Under the pieces are notes generated by a model. That model was not told the origin of the DNA. It saw nothing but the letters and a program-made list of their open reading frames with translations, and did not search any database. Below, in pieces: positions 1 to 7,624 of a DNA stretch of 64,000 bases. The DNA is taken from positions 124,001 to 188,000 of the forward strand of contig CALOFW010000012.1 in NCBI GenBank assembly GCA_942492715.1, in the 5' to 3' direction. Position numbers and translations under genes: made by a program. The DNA comes from Sva-07 sp942492715. GTDB lineage: Bacteria > Actinomycetota > Acidimicrobiia > Acidimicrobiales > Ilumatobacteraceae. The first letter of the stretch is position 1. Each line of letters opens with the position of its first letter.

Positions 1-136
1 CGTGGTGGCTGAGGTGTTCGAGGACGGCCCGCCCCGACGTTTCGACCAGGTCGCCGGTGAGCCGTTCGGAGACGTTGGTCAGGCAGTGGAACGCGAGACG
101 GATTTCGTCGATGAGTTCGGCGACGGACGGCTGCAT
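1..136 (-). CDS. MarR-family transcriptional regulator, N-terminal part (runs off window)
   Basis: Only the first 45 residues are in the window; they begin MQPSVAELIDEIRLAFHC and continue into a helix ending GRAVLEHLSHH. This resembles the first dimerisation helix and the start of the winged-helix domain of MarR proteins, where a segment of the type 'RAVLxxL' follows a short linker. MarR proteins are dimeric repressors that usually control their own gene and a neighbour. The ATG lies one base from a large perfect palindrome, which fits autorepression. The DNA-recognition helix is outside the window, so the family call rests on the N-terminus and the operator. Confidence 0.6.
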   Translation of the reverse strand, partial: MQPSVAELIDEIRLAFHCLTNVSERLTGDLVETSGRAVLEHLSHH

Positions 137-171
137 GACAAGTAGATTGTCAGATCGACAATCTACTTGTC
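137..171 (-). promoter_or_regulatory. Palindromic operator covering a leaderless promoter of the MarR gene
   Basis: Two perfect 15-bp arms (137-151 and 157-171, arm GACAAGTAGATTGTC) flank a 5-nt spacer. Read on the minus strand, a consensus -35 TTGACA lies at 173-168 and a -10-like CAATCT at 149-144, with an 18-nt spacer. Only 7 nt separate the -10 box from the ATG at 136, so the transcript would start at or next to the start codon and have no Shine-Dalgarno sequence. A repressor bound here would cover the whole promoter. Nothing else is visible between 172 and 211. Confidence 0.75.
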
Positions 172-211
172 AATGAGGCGCTGGTCACATGCGGCGTACC
201 AGCAGCAGGAG

Positions 212-676
212 CTACAGGACTTCCCAGCGGTTGGGACGGTCGGCGTGGACCACGATTGCGTCGTACTGCTTGAGGCAGAGCGTGGCGCGAAGCACGTACT
301 GCTCGCCGCCGCTCGACAGCTCGGCGAGGGCGTATCCCTCGCTCGAGTCGCGGACGCCGGTGCCGATGCAGTGCAGCGAGGCGATCTGTAGGCCCGCGCT
401 CTCGGCTTCGGCGGCCCAGAGGTTCACGAGTCCTTGGCGGAGGGACGGGTCGTCGAGCAGATCGGAGCCCGCGAGGGTGAGCGTGACGTTGCAGATGTGC
501 ACGGGCTCGACGTGGTCGGGTTCGACCACGTCGCCACCGAGCTCGCCGTCGAGCATCACCACGATCGGGCCGTCGGGGCTGGTGACCCCACCGATGAACC
601 CGTAGCGCACGAGCGGCAGGCCGTCTTCGCCGGTGGTGGCGTAACGGATCCGGTCGCCGTGGCTGAACGTCGTCAC
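212..676 (-). CDS. Conserved-looking protein of unknown function (154 aa)
   Basis: I do not recognise the family. The protein starts VTTFSHGDRIRYATTGEDG and has one compact alpha/beta-looking domain. A segment with valine-rich strands and repeated acidic residues (GPIVVMLDGELGGDVVEPD) is followed by a Cys/His-containing stretch (VEPVHICNVTLTLAG) and a tail ending in DRPNRWEVL. There is no signal peptide or membrane segment. The GTG start at 676 overlaps the stop of the upstream serine hydrolase gene (GTGA), so the two are probably translationally coupled. The first strand pattern would suit a small beta-barrel binding domain, but that is a guess. Confidence 0.6.
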   Translation of the reverse strand: MTTFSHGDRIRYATTGEDGLPLVRYGFIGGVTSPDGPIVVMLDGELGGDVVEPDHVEPVHICNVTLTLAGSDLLDDPSLRQGLVNLWAAEAESAGLQIASLHCIGTGVRDSSEGYALAELSSGGEQYVLRATLCLKQYDAIVVHADRPNRWEVL

Positions 677-1512
677 CGGATGGCTCCCGGTGGGTCGGCG
701 TACTCGGCGATCACCGCGTCGGACAGTGTGGGCCACGCCTCCAACGCCACGGGCGCCCATTCGTCGAACTCGCGGTCGGCCAGAGCGACCAACGCGAGGT
801 CACGGTCGGGATCGATCCAGAACATCGTGCCCGATCCGCCGAAGTGGCCGAACGTGCGCGGCGAGTTGGTCGTTCCGGTCCAGTGCGGCTCCTTGCTGCC
901 ACGAACCTCGAATCCCAGTCCCCAGGGGCACTGCGCATAGCGACCCACGCCAGGAACGATACCTGCGAGCGTCGGGTAGTGCGTGTGTTGGGCGTCCGCA
1001 GCGGTCGAGGTGTGGATCAGCGTGGGTCGCATCACCTCGGCGACGAATCGACAGGTGTCGGTGAGATCCGACCGAACCCCGGCGGCGGCTGACCCGCGCA
1101 GGACGCTCGACGTCATGGCGAGCGGAGAGAACACCGCCTCGTCGAGATAGTCCGCGAAAGCGATGCCGGCGGCGTGCTCCACCGCTTGCGCGGCGAGGCT
1201 GAACCCGCTGTTCGAGTACGTACGAGTGGTCTCCGGTCGGGCGATCGGTTCTGCCCCTTCGAACGGGTAGCCGCCGGCGTGGGCGAGGAGGTGGCGCAGG
1301 GTGCAGCCGGGCTGGCCGACCGGCTGATCGAGTGAGATGATGCCCTCCTCGACCGCGACGAGGATCGCCCAGGCGCTCATCGGCTTGGAGATCGAGGCCA
1401 AACGCTGGATGCGATCGGGATCGCCGGTCGTCTCGACGACGTGTCCCGCGCGGAGCACGGCAGCGGACACGTGCGGAACGGGCCAGGCGGCGGTGAGTTC
1501 GAGCGCCGTCAC
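673..1512 (-). CDS. Serine hydrolase, class C beta-lactamase / esterase family
   Basis: The 279-residue protein carries the three motifs of penicillin-recognising serine hydrolases: SxxK at about 40-43 (S-I-S-K), YSN at 99-101, and an HxG triad near 223-225 within GHFGGSG. In this family the SxxK serine is the nucleophile and Tyr of YxN is the general base. It has no signal peptide, so it is probably a cytoplasmic esterase, peptidase or transacylase rather than a secreted beta-lactamase. The GTG at 1512 is chosen because it lies 13 nt after the DAHP synthase stop and leaves a normal-length family member. The next gene begins inside its stop codon. Confidence 0.8.
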   Translation of the reverse strand: MTALELTAAWPVPHVSAAVLRAGHVVETTGDPDRIQRLASISKPMSAWAILVAVEEGIISLDQPVGQPGCTLRHLLAHAGGYPFEGAEPIARPETTRTYSNSGFSLAAQAVEHAAGIAFADYLDEAVFSPLAMTSSVLRGSAAAGVRSDLTDTCRFVAEVMRPTLIHTSTAADAQHTHYPTLAGIVPGVGRYAQCPWGLGFEVRGSKEPHWTGTTNSPRTFGHFGGSGTMFWIDPDRDLALVALADREFDEWAPVALEAWPTLSDAVIAEYADPPGAIR

Positions 1513-1525
1513 CGAGGCCCGCCGA

Positions 1526-2884
1526 TCAGGTGAACTGGCGGAGGAGTTCGGCGACCCGGAACGACAGGTCGACGCTCTGGCGAGCGTTGAGCCGTGGGTC
1601 GCACACCGTTTCGTAGCGATGGTCGAGGTCGGCGTCGGACAGGTCGTCGCCGCCGCCGAGGCACTCGGTGACGTTCTCGCCGGTGAGCTCGATGTGGATG
1701 CCGCCGGGCCACGTGCCTTCGGCGCGGTGCGCTCGGACGAACCCGCCGATCTCGGCGACGACGTCGTCGAAGTGGCGTGTCTTGCGTCCGTTGCCTGTGG
1801 TGTAGGTGTTGCCGTGCATCGGATCGCACGCCCACACCACGGGGTGGCCGGCGTCGGTGACCGCACGGAGCAGCGGTCGCAGCCCGCCTTCGATCTGGTC
1901 GGCGCCCATACGGGTGATCAGCGTGAGGCGACCCGGGATGCGCGACGGGTTGAGGACCTCGCACAACTCCAGTACGAAATCGGCGCTCGTGGTGGGGCCG
2001 ATCTTGCATCCGATCGGGTTGCCGACGCCGCGGAGGAATTCGACGTGGGCGCCGTCGAGGTCGCGGGTGCGTTCACCGATCCAGAGCATGTGGGCCGAAC
2101 AGTCGAACCATGCGCCGGTGAGCGAGTCCTGCCGGGTGAGCGCCTCCTCGTAGCCGAGGATCAGCGCCTCGTGCGAGGTGAAGATGTCGACCTGCGACAG
2201 ATTCGGGTTCGACTCGGTGTCGATACCGCAGGCCTGCATGAAGGCAAGCGCCCGTTCGATCTCGGCGGCGACGCTCTCGTAGCGCTCGCCCTCGGGGCTC
2301 GATGCCACGAACTCCTGCGTCCAGGCGTGCACCCTCGACAGGTCGGCGAATCCGCCCTTGGTGAAGGCGCGCAGCAGGTTGAGCGTGGATGCGGACTGGT
2401 GGTACGCCTGCACCAGCCGGTCCGGGTTCGGCATGCGGGCGGCCTCGGAGGCGTTGGGGTCGTTGACGATGTGGCCGCGGAACGAGGGCAGCTCCAGCTC
2501 GCCGACCAGCTCGGTGGGGGAGGAGCGGGGCTTCGCGAACTGGCCGGCGATCCGCCCGACCTTCACGATCGGGACGCCGACGGAATAGGTGAGCACGACG
2601 GCCATCTGGAGGATGACGCGCAGCTTCTCCCGGATGTTGTCGGCGGAGAACTCCTCGAAGCTCTCCGCACAGTCGCCAGCCTGGAGGAGGAACGCGCGCC
2701 CGCTGGCGACGCGGGCGAGTTCGGCCTGCAAGGAGCGGGCCTCGCCGGCGAACACCAGTGGCGGCATCGACGCGATGTGCTTCAGCGACTGCTCCAGCGC
2801 GGCGGCGTCGGGCCAGTCGGGCTGCTGGCCGACGGGCATGTCGTGCCAGGACGTCGGCGACCAGATGGCTCGGCTCTCGGGCAT
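1526..2884 (-). CDS. aroG: 3-deoxy-D-arabino-heptulosonate 7-phosphate synthase, class II
   Basis: This enzyme condenses phosphoenolpyruvate and erythrose 4-phosphate, the first step of the shikimate pathway to aromatic amino acids. The 452-residue length and sequence are those of the class II (plant/actinobacterial) type. Visible landmarks are QAGDCAESF, with metal-binding Cys at about 72, the substrate-binding RxAGQFAKPR, GPTTSADF, and WACDPMHGNT with the metal-binding His. A -10-like TAGCCT at 2896-2891 lies 6 nt before the ATG, so the gene may have its own leaderless promoter in addition to read-through from the sigma-factor gene upstream. The serine hydrolase gene follows after 13 nt. 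Confidence 0.95.
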   Translation of the reverse strand: MPESRAIWSPTSWHDMPVGQQPDWPDAAALEQSLKHIASMPPLVFAGEARSLQAELARVASGRAFLLQAGDCAESFEEFSADNIREKLRVILQMAVVLTYSVGVPIVKVGRIAGQFAKPRSSPTELVGELELPSFRGHIVNDPNASEAARMPNPDRLVQAYHQSASTLNLLRAFTKGGFADLSRVHAWTQEFVASSPEGERYESVAAEIERALAFMQACGIDTESNPNLSQVDIFTSHEALILGYEEALTRQDSLTGAWFDCSAHMLWIGERTRDLDGAHVEFLRGVGNPIGCKIGPTTSADFVLELCEVLNPSRIPGRLTLITRMGADQIEGGLRPLLRAVTDAGHPVVWACDPMHGNTYTTGNGRKTRHFDDVVAEIGGFVRAHRAEGTWPGGIHIELTGENVTECLGGGDDLSDADLDHRYETVCDPRLNARQSVDLSFRVAELLRQFT

Positions 2885-2960
2885 CAGCTCAGGCTACCGG
2901 CGCCGAAAACGACCGGAGCGGTCGGATTTCTCCGACCGCTCCAGCTCGGTTGTACTCACG

Positions 2961-2991
2961 ATCACGTCTGGGGTCTGGCCCCAGGCGTGAT
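2961..2991 (-). terminator. GC-rich hairpin after the sigma-factor gene (palindrome family member)
   Basis: Arms 2961-2973 and 2979-2991 (ATCACGTCTGGGG against CCCCAGGCGTGAT) pair over 13 bp with a single G-T wobble around a 5-nt loop. The hairpin starts 4 nt beyond the sigma-factor stop codon and sits before aroG. There is no T-tract. The CTGGGGTC core is shared with the elements at 40132, 42295 and 56184. Confidence 0.6.
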
Positions 2992-2994
2992 TCC

Positions 2995-3822
2995 TCAGAC
3001 GGCGAGGATGCGTTCGGCGTCGTCGCGAAGGCCCGCAACCGCTCGGCTCACGAGGCGGCGGGCTGCTTCGGCGGTGACACCGAGCTGCTCACCGACTTCG
3101 CGGAAGCTCTTGCGCTCGCCGTCGACGAGTCCGAAGCGGGACTCGACGGCGAAACGGGCCCGGGCGTCGAGCGTGCCGAGCAGCTCGTCGAGCAGCTCGC
3201 TGTCGACCAGCGTCATCACGTGGTCCTCGGGGGTGCCGTCGCCGTTGGCCATCAGGTCGCCGAGCGTGGCGTCGCCGTCGTCGCCGACGGTCTTGTCGAG
3301 GCTCACCGGCGTGGTGAGGCGGTGCAGTTCGGCGTTGGTCTGGTCGAGGGTCTCGCCGTCGCCGGAGGCCTGACGCAGCGCCGCGCGGAGGCTGGCGGAG
3401 CGGTCACCCGGGATGCGGATGAGGCTGGCCTTCTGGTCGAGCGCACGACCGATCGCCTGGCGGATCCAGAACGTGGCGTAGGTGGAGAACTTGAAGCCAC
3501 GGCGCCAGTCGAACTTGTCGACGGCGTGCTCGAGGCCCAGGTTGCCCTCCTGGATCAGGTCGAGCAGGTCCATGCCCTGGGGGAGCGGGTAGCGGCGGGC
3601 GATCGAGACCACCAGTCGGAGGTTGGAGCGGATGAACCGATCCTTTGCGTCGGCGGCGGCAGCGACCTTGGCCTTGAGGGCGGCGCTGCGCTTGCCTGCG
3701 TCGAGCTGTTCCTGGGCCTCACGGCCGGCCTCGATGACGCGGGAGAGTTCGCGCTCGTCTTCGGCGGTCAACAGCGGGACCTTGCCGATGTCGTTCAGGT
3801 AGAGACCAATGGAGTCGTTCAT
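2995..3822 (-). CDS. Sigma-70 family RNA polymerase sigma factor (group 2-like)
   Basis: 275 residues. Region 1.2 is at the N-terminus (DSIGLYLNDIGKVPLLT). Region 2 contains NLRLVVSIARRYPLPQGMDLLDL, QEGNLGLEHAVDKFDWRRG and KFSTYATFWIRQAIGRAL, the -10 recognition and melting segment. Region 3 follows, and a region 4 helix-turn-helix (FREVGEQLGVTAEAARRLVSRA) lies at the C-terminus. It lacks the long region 1.1 and non-conserved insert of a primary RpoD, so a non-essential group 2 factor is likely. The ATG follows an AGGAAA ribosome-binding site. The long upstream region holds a small palindrome (TGTGTC, 4-nt gap, GACACA at 3870-3885) that could be an operator. Confidence 0.88.
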   Translation of the reverse strand: MNDSIGLYLNDIGKVPLLTAEDERELSRVIEAGREAQEQLDAGKRSAALKAKVAAAADAKDRFIRSNLRLVVSIARRYPLPQGMDLLDLIQEGNLGLEHAVDKFDWRRGFKFSTYATFWIRQAIGRALDQKASLIRIPGDRSASLRAALRQASGDGETLDQTNAELHRLTTPVSLDKTVGDDGDATLGDLMANGDGTPEDHVMTLVDSELLDELLGTLDARARFAVESRFGLVDGERKSFREVGEQLGVTAEAARRLVSRAVAGLRDDAERILAV

Positions 3823-4118
3823 GATGTTTCCTACAACCGTTCGTGTTCGTGATGATTCCGGGCCAAGGCTGTGTCATCGGACACACTGCATCGGCCATGC
3901 GGATCGAAGGAACGTCGTGCACGCACGTGGTTCGTGTGTGACCGGCGATGTGATCGAAGAGCGGCAGACGCCGACTACGAGGAGATTCCCAGGGGAAACC
4001 GTCGTAAACCGTGTACTCGGGGGTATATGGGGGAGCGATTCACAGTAACAGACCTGTCAACCCCTGGCATGGTCGGTTGAGCCGGAAATCGCCGCGGCGG
4101 CAATAAAGTGGGGGAATC
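3823..4118. other. Divergent intergenic region between the sigma factor and nadD
   Basis: I see no gene in these 296 nt. They hold a 6-bp palindrome (TGTGTC/GACACA, 3870-3885) on the sigma-factor side and a GGGTAT motif at 4021-4026 followed by a G-run on the nadD side. The GGGTAT could be a -10 element of an alternative-sigma promoter, but no convincing -35 partner is present. A GTGGGGGA segment at about 4108-4115 acts as the ribosome-binding site of nadD. Confidence 0.4.
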
Positions 4119-4724
4119 GTGCCCGGATCCGCCCAACAGCTGCGCCGAATCGGGCTCTTCGGGGGAACGTTCGACCCCCCTCATGTCGGCCATCTGGTGA
4201 CCGCCGTGAACGTGCGCCACGCCCTCGACCTCGATCTCGTGGTGTTGATGGTGGCCAATGTGCCATGGCAGAAGGAGGGCACTCGCCAGATCACACCGGC
4301 GCTCGATCGCCTGGCGATGGTCGATGCCGCAGTTCGCGACGTCCCCGGTCTGCTCGCAGGCCGACAGGAGATCGATCTCGGCGGGCCGAGCTACACCGCC
4401 GACACGTTGGAGGTGCTCGCCTCGGAGCATCCCGGCGCCGAGCTCTACACGATCATCGGAGACGACGCGGCTGCCGGCCTGCAGACGTGGACGCGATGGG
4501 ACGAGGTGCTCGAACGATCGCATCTGGTCGTCGTCGACCGACCGGGTGAGCCGGTGAAGCTCGCCGACGACGTCGACTGGATCCGCGTCGAGGTGCCGCG
4601 CCTCCAGGTCTCGAGCACCGACCTGCGGGCGCGTTTCACCGATGGCCGACCGCTCGACTACCTGCTGACCCAACCGGTGCTCGACGTGATCCGTGCGCGC
4701 GGGCTCTACGGAGCCGCTGCATGA
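4119..4724 (+). CDS. nadD: Nicotinate-nucleotide adenylyltransferase
   Basis: NadD adenylates nicotinate mononucleotide to deamido-NAD in NAD synthesis. The 201-residue protein has the nucleotidyltransferase signature GLFGGTFDPPHVGHL at about 12-26 (GxFxPxHxGH) and the C-terminal VSSTDLRARF motif (SxTxxR). Length and motif spacing are normal for the family. The GTG start follows a G-rich ribosome-binding site. The ATGA overlap with the next gene (4721-4724) ties it to the LytR_C-like gene and rsfS, a neighbourhood common in actinobacteria. Confidence 0.95.
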   Translation: MPGSAQQLRRIGLFGGTFDPPHVGHLVTAVNVRHALDLDLVVLMVANVPWQKEGTRQITPALDRLAMVDAAVRDVPGLLAGRQEIDLGGPSYTADTLEVLASEHPGAELYTIIGDDAAAGLQTWTRWDEVLERSHLVVVDRPGEPVKLADDVDWIRVEVPRLQVSSTDLRARFTDGRPLDYLLTQPVLDVIRARGLYGAAA

Positions 4725-6178
4725 CCGCCATCGCCCAGCGGCGGACACGTCGTACGATCGCTGCGCTCACCGGAGCGATCGGCCTCGTGATCGTGGCCGC
4801 CGTGCTGTTCACCGTTGGCGTCGTGACGTTGTCGAACTCACAGGAGGGCGAGGCGGTGGGCGTCGACGATCGGCCGCGGGTGGCGCTTCCTTCGACCCCG
4901 AACGCACTGCTGGCGGTGACCGACGACGCCGGCCAACTCGCGTCGGTGGTGGTGATGACCCTGCTCCCCGAGGGTCAGGGTGGCAGCATCGTCACGGTGC
5001 CGGTGAACGCCGACGCGACGGCTGGGTTCGGGCTGCAGCGCCGTCCGCTGAACGAGGTGTTCGATCCCGATGCGCCGGACGAGCTCGTCGTCGCCGTCGA
5101 GGAGATGCTCTCGATCGGCATCGACCTGTCCGCGGTCGTCGATCCTGCCGGGCTGGAAGCGATCCTCGAACAGTTCGAGTCCGTACAGGTGGTGCTCCCG
5201 GATGCGGTGGTCGACTCCGACGCCATCGAGGGCACCAGTGCGACGTCGGTCGTCCCTGACAACTCCCTCCCTGACGATTCGGTGCCCGACGACACGGTCC
5301 TGGACGTTCCCGAGGGTTCGGTGCCCGATGGTTCCGAACCGGGCGGCGGCGGGTCGTCGAACGATCCGGCGGTCGACGAGGCCGTCGGCGTCGACGGGAT
5401 CGTGTTCACGGCCGGCCCGCAGATTCTCGGCCCGGCAGAGTTGGTCGGAGTGTTGACAGCGATCGACGAGTCGGTCCCGGCGTACGAGCAGCATGCGCTC
5501 GACGTCGAAGTCTGGTCGGCGATCGCAGATCTCGCCCCCTTGCAGATCCCACCGGAACCGGTGACGACCGACGGCGAGGGTCGTCCCGTGCCTCCGTCAT
5601 CGGTCGAGGAACTCGCATCGTTGCTGTTCGCCGGTGAGGTCGGGGTTCGCGACCTGGCAGCGACCCCGGCGAGTGCCGGCACGAATCCGACCGACGCCGA
5701 CGTCGTCGTGCTCGAGCGCAGCGATGTCATGCTCGTGTTCGCCCAGATCTCCCCGTCGTTGGTGTCCACACCCAACACCGGCCTGAAGATGCGGATCGAG
5801 AGTCAGTTCGACGAGGGCCAGCTCGCGACGACCGATGGGCTGATCGAGAGCAATTCCGATCTCGCCCGCGAGCTGATCGGGCGGCTCCTCTTCCTGCAGG
5901 CGAACGTCGTGTCGGTCGACACCACTGCGTCGGGCGCTCCGGACCTGACGATCGTGGAGGTGGCCGATCCGCGTCTGCTCGAGGAGTCGATCAGGGCCAG
6001 TGAGATCCTGTTCGGACCGTCGGAGGTGCGCCTGGCCACCACCGTGTTGGAGGGTGTTGACATCGTCGTGACGCTCGGGACGCCGTATCTCGAACGTGAG
6101 GTCGACAACAACGATGGCGCCGCCGGGCTCGTGCCCGATGACACCGCTCCCGCCAGTACGGTCGATGCGGATGGATGA
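4721..6178 (+). CDS. LytR/CpsA/Psr-like membrane-anchored protein with LytR_C-type tail
   Basis: 485 residues with an N-terminal cytoplasmic stub, one membrane helix at about 13-38 and an extracellular part. The segment at about 60-150 has strand patterns like an LCP domain (LLAVTDDAG, SIVTVPVNADA), but the strongly conserved arginines that bind polyprenyl pyrophosphate are not obvious. The C-terminal 100 residues (LKMRIESQFDEGQLATTDGL onwards) resemble a LytR_C domain. Between them, at about 185-220, is a low-complexity insert of repeated PDDS/PDGS units ending in GGGG. LCP proteins attach glycopolymers to peptidoglycan; whether this one is catalytic is doubtful. Its position between nadD and rsfS supports the family. 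Confidence 0.6.
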   Translation: MTAIAQRRTRRTIAALTGAIGLVIVAAVLFTVGVVTLSNSQEGEAVGVDDRPRVALPSTPNALLAVTDDAGQLASVVVMTLLPEGQGGSIVTVPVNADATAGFGLQRRPLNEVFDPDAPDELVVAVEEMLSIGIDLSAVVDPAGLEAILEQFESVQVVLPDAVVDSDAIEGTSATSVVPDNSLPDDSVPDDTVLDVPEGSVPDGSEPGGGGSSNDPAVDEAVGVDGIVFTAGPQILGPAELVGVLTAIDESVPAYEQHALDVEVWSAIADLAPLQIPPEPVTTDGEGRPVPPSSVEELASLLFAGEVGVRDLAATPASAGTNPTDADVVVLERSDVMLVFAQISPSLVSTPNTGLKMRIESQFDEGQLATTDGLIESNSDLARELIGRLLFLQANVVSVDTTASGAPDLTIVEVADPRLLEESIRASEILFGPSEVRLATTVLEGVDIVVTLGTPYLEREVDNNDGAAGLVPDDTAPASTVDADG

Positions 6179-6570
6179 ACCGCATGAGTGACGACCGCGA
6201 CGACACGACGGACGGCGGGCTCGATCTCGCCGTTCTCGCCGCTCGGACGGCGTCCGACATGAAGGCGACCGATGTCGTCGTCCTCGACGTGGGTGCGGTC
6301 CTGTCGATCGCCGGGTACTTCGTGATCGCCGCAGCCTCCAACACGCGGCAGGTTCGTGCGGTCGTCGACGAGGTCGAGTCACGGGTCAAGTCGGAACTCG
6401 GTCGCCCGCCGGTGCGCACCGAAGGCGTGCGCGAGCAGCAGTGGACGCTGATCGACTACGGCGACGTCGTGGTACACGTGTTCCTGGAGTCGGTGCGCGA
6501 GTTCTACGAGATCGAGCGCCTCTACATGGACGCACCCCGCATCGAATGGGAACAGCCCGACGCTGACTGA
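6175..6570 (+). CDS. rsfS: Ribosomal silencing factor RsfS
   Basis: RsfS binds ribosomal protein uL14 on the large subunit and blocks subunit joining when nutrients are scarce. The 131-residue protein has the family core: KATDVVVLDVGAVLSIAGYF, followed by ASNTRQVRAVVDEVE, then EGVREQQWTLIDYGDVVVHVF and FYEIERLYMDAPRI. The ATG at 6175 overlaps the previous stop (ATGA), so it is probably coupled to the LytR_C-like gene; an in-frame ATG at 6184 is an alternative. In many actinobacteria a phosphoglycerate mutase-like gene follows; here a promoter and a broken tRNA gene follow instead. Confidence 0.95.
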   Translation: MNRMSDDRDDTTDGGLDLAVLAARTASDMKATDVVVLDVGAVLSIAGYFVIAAASNTRQVRAVVDEVESRVKSELGRPPVRTEGVREQQWTLIDYGDVVVHVFLESVREFYEIERLYMDAPRIEWEQPDAD

Positions 6571-6592
6571 CCGTCGATGTGCGGTCGTGACG

Positions 6593-6621
6593 TTGGAGCC
6601 GTCGGCCGAAGGAGCTAGATT
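6593..6621 (+). promoter_or_regulatory. Likely sigma-70 promoter of the tRNA-Ala gene
   Basis: TTGGAG (6593-6598) and TAGATT (6616-6621) are separated by exactly 17 nt. They sit between rsfS and the tRNA fragment, about 70 nt before its first base, so a short 5' leader would be removed by RNase P. If active, the promoter now drives only half a tRNA and the downstream fragments. Confidence 0.5.
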
Positions 6622-6690
6622 CGCACGGCGATCAATTCGCCGGTGACCCGGGTGTTTCCGGGCCCGGCGGTCCGAGATCCACGCAGTCTC

Positions 6691-6729
6691 GGGGCTATAG
6701 CTCAGTTGGTAGAGCGCTTCCATGGCATG
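6691..6729 (+). pseudogene. Truncated tRNA-Ala(GGC): 5' half only
   Basis: The sequence starts as a normal tRNA-Ala: acceptor strand GGGGCTA, then TA, D-stem GCTC, D-loop AGTTGGTA, D-stem GAGC, base 26, 5' anticodon strand CTTCC and anticodon loop ATGGCAT with anticodon GGC. After one more G the match ends. The next bases (AGTGGACCACG) cannot pair with CTTCC and do not form a T-arm or acceptor 3' strand. I found no matching 3' half elsewhere in the window. The break is therefore at the 3' edge of the anticodon loop, a known crossover point for some tyrosine integrases. Confidence 0.8.
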
Positions 6730-6849
6730 AGTGGACCACGCGGTTCGTCCTGCCCATCGACTACTCCGCCAAGGCGACGCGATCGGAGTATGTCGCCAAC
6801 AAGCGCATCGTCGACAGGTACCAGACCGCAACCAAGGACGTCGATCAGC
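6730..6849 (+). pseudogene. Unidentified coding fragment at the tRNA junction
   Basis: One frame directly after the broken tRNA reads WTTRFVLPIDYSAKATRSEY and continues VANKRIVDRYQTATKDV before its sense ends near 6845. The composition looks like genuine protein, but there is no start codon and no recognisable family. The following hydrolase fragment is in a different frame. I take it as a remnant of a gene cut by the rearrangement. Confidence 0.35.
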
Positions 6850-7206
6850 CTCGTCCTGGTCTCCTCGGCCTGCCGGCTCGGACCGCGCGGCCGCCGGATC
6901 CAGCAGGACCTGGCGCGGCTGACGAGATCCGGGGATGCCGCCGGTGGGTGGGCACAGGTGATGACCGCCCTGATGCCGGCGCCGCTCCGCGGCCCCGTGT
7001 ACCCGGTGGCCCGGGTGCTGTTTCGGTCGATGGCCCCGGAGGATCCGACGGACATGCTGGTCACGCTCGACGCCGAGGACGCCTTCGACGTCGGCGAGCA
7101 GCTGGACCGGGTCAGCGCGCCCACACTGGTCATCGGCGGCGCCAAGGATGTCGTCTACACCCGCGAGCTGTGGCAGCGGGGCCGACTCATTCGCGAACCG
7201 GGATGA
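6850..7206 (+). pseudogene. Alpha/beta hydrolase fragment (C-terminal region)
   Basis: An open frame reads LVLVSSACRLGPRGRRIQQD, then a cap-domain-like stretch, and AEDAFDVGEQLDRVSAPTLV followed by IGGAKDVVYTRELW. This is the typical end of an alpha/beta hydrolase: a strand after the nucleophile elbow, the cap, then 'APTLVIGGxxD' with the catalytic Asp. The nucleophile elbow and first 100 or so residues are absent. So is the last His segment, because the frame breaks off near 7180 where the universal stress protein gene ends on the other strand. Both ends are cut, so this is a remnant, not an active gene. Confidence 0.7.
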
Positions 7207-7624
7207 CGAGCACCGGTACGGGTGAGGAGCGAAGGACCTTCTCTGACGTGCTTCCGAGAGCCCAGCGCCTCACGCCTGACTGGCCGTGGCTGGCCATCAC
7301 GATCATCGATACGTTCTCGTGCTGGGCGAAGTCCAAGATGGCTTCCGCGGCATGGTTGCTGATTCGATGATGCACCTCGGTGTCGATGTCGGCGGGAACC
7401 GCCGTGATGGAGCGTGTGAGATAGGCATCTGTGGCTTCGTCGAGGGCAATGTGTTCGCTGGTCGCGTAGGCCTGCAACGCGTCGTGCTCCTGAGTGCCCA
7501 CAGCGATGAAGACGATGAGTCGTGACCCCAGTGCGACTGCGAGCATCGCCGCTGTGTCGAGCGCTCGCGTCGCGAGTTCGGACATGTCGAGGGGCACCAT
7601 GATCGTTGCTGGTCGATGCAGCAT
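7187..7624 (-). CDS. Universal stress protein (UspA family)
   Basis: 145 residues forming a single Usp domain. The N-terminal strand TIMVPLDMSE supplies the Asp of the nucleotide pocket. The C-terminal part has VMASHGQSGVRRWALGSTSE, the G-2x-G-9x-G-S/T ATP-binding motif, followed by VLRSSPVPVLVIPV. Usp proteins are cytoplasmic, dimeric and ATP- or cAMP-binding, and are induced by growth arrest or hypoxia. The ATG at 7624 is preceded by AAGGATC, a fair ribosome-binding site. The gene lies alone in a region of fragments and its stop overlaps the remnant of the hydrolase on the other strand. Confidence 0.88.
   Translation of the reverse strand: MLHRPATIMVPLDMSELATRALDTAAMLAVALGSRLIVFIAVGTQEHDALQAYATSEHIALDEATDAYLTRSITAVPADIDTEVHHRISNHAAEAILDFAQHENVSMIVMASHGQSGVRRWALGSTSEKVLRSSPVPVLVIPVRE

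Noticed and set aside
4001..4030. GGGTAT near nadD as a stress-sigma-factor promoter
   Set aside because: No GTTT-like -35 element lies at a suitable distance, so the match is not convincing.
6175..6690. A phosphoglycerate mutase-like gene expected after rsfS
   Set aside because: No such frame is present; only a promoter and the truncated tRNA are found.
7335..7362. Short similarity to the tRNA anticodon arm (CTTCC..GGCATGG) inside the stress-protein gene, as a possible second attachment site
   Set aside because: Two mismatches in a short stretch, and it is coding for a conserved part of the Usp fold; chance is likely.
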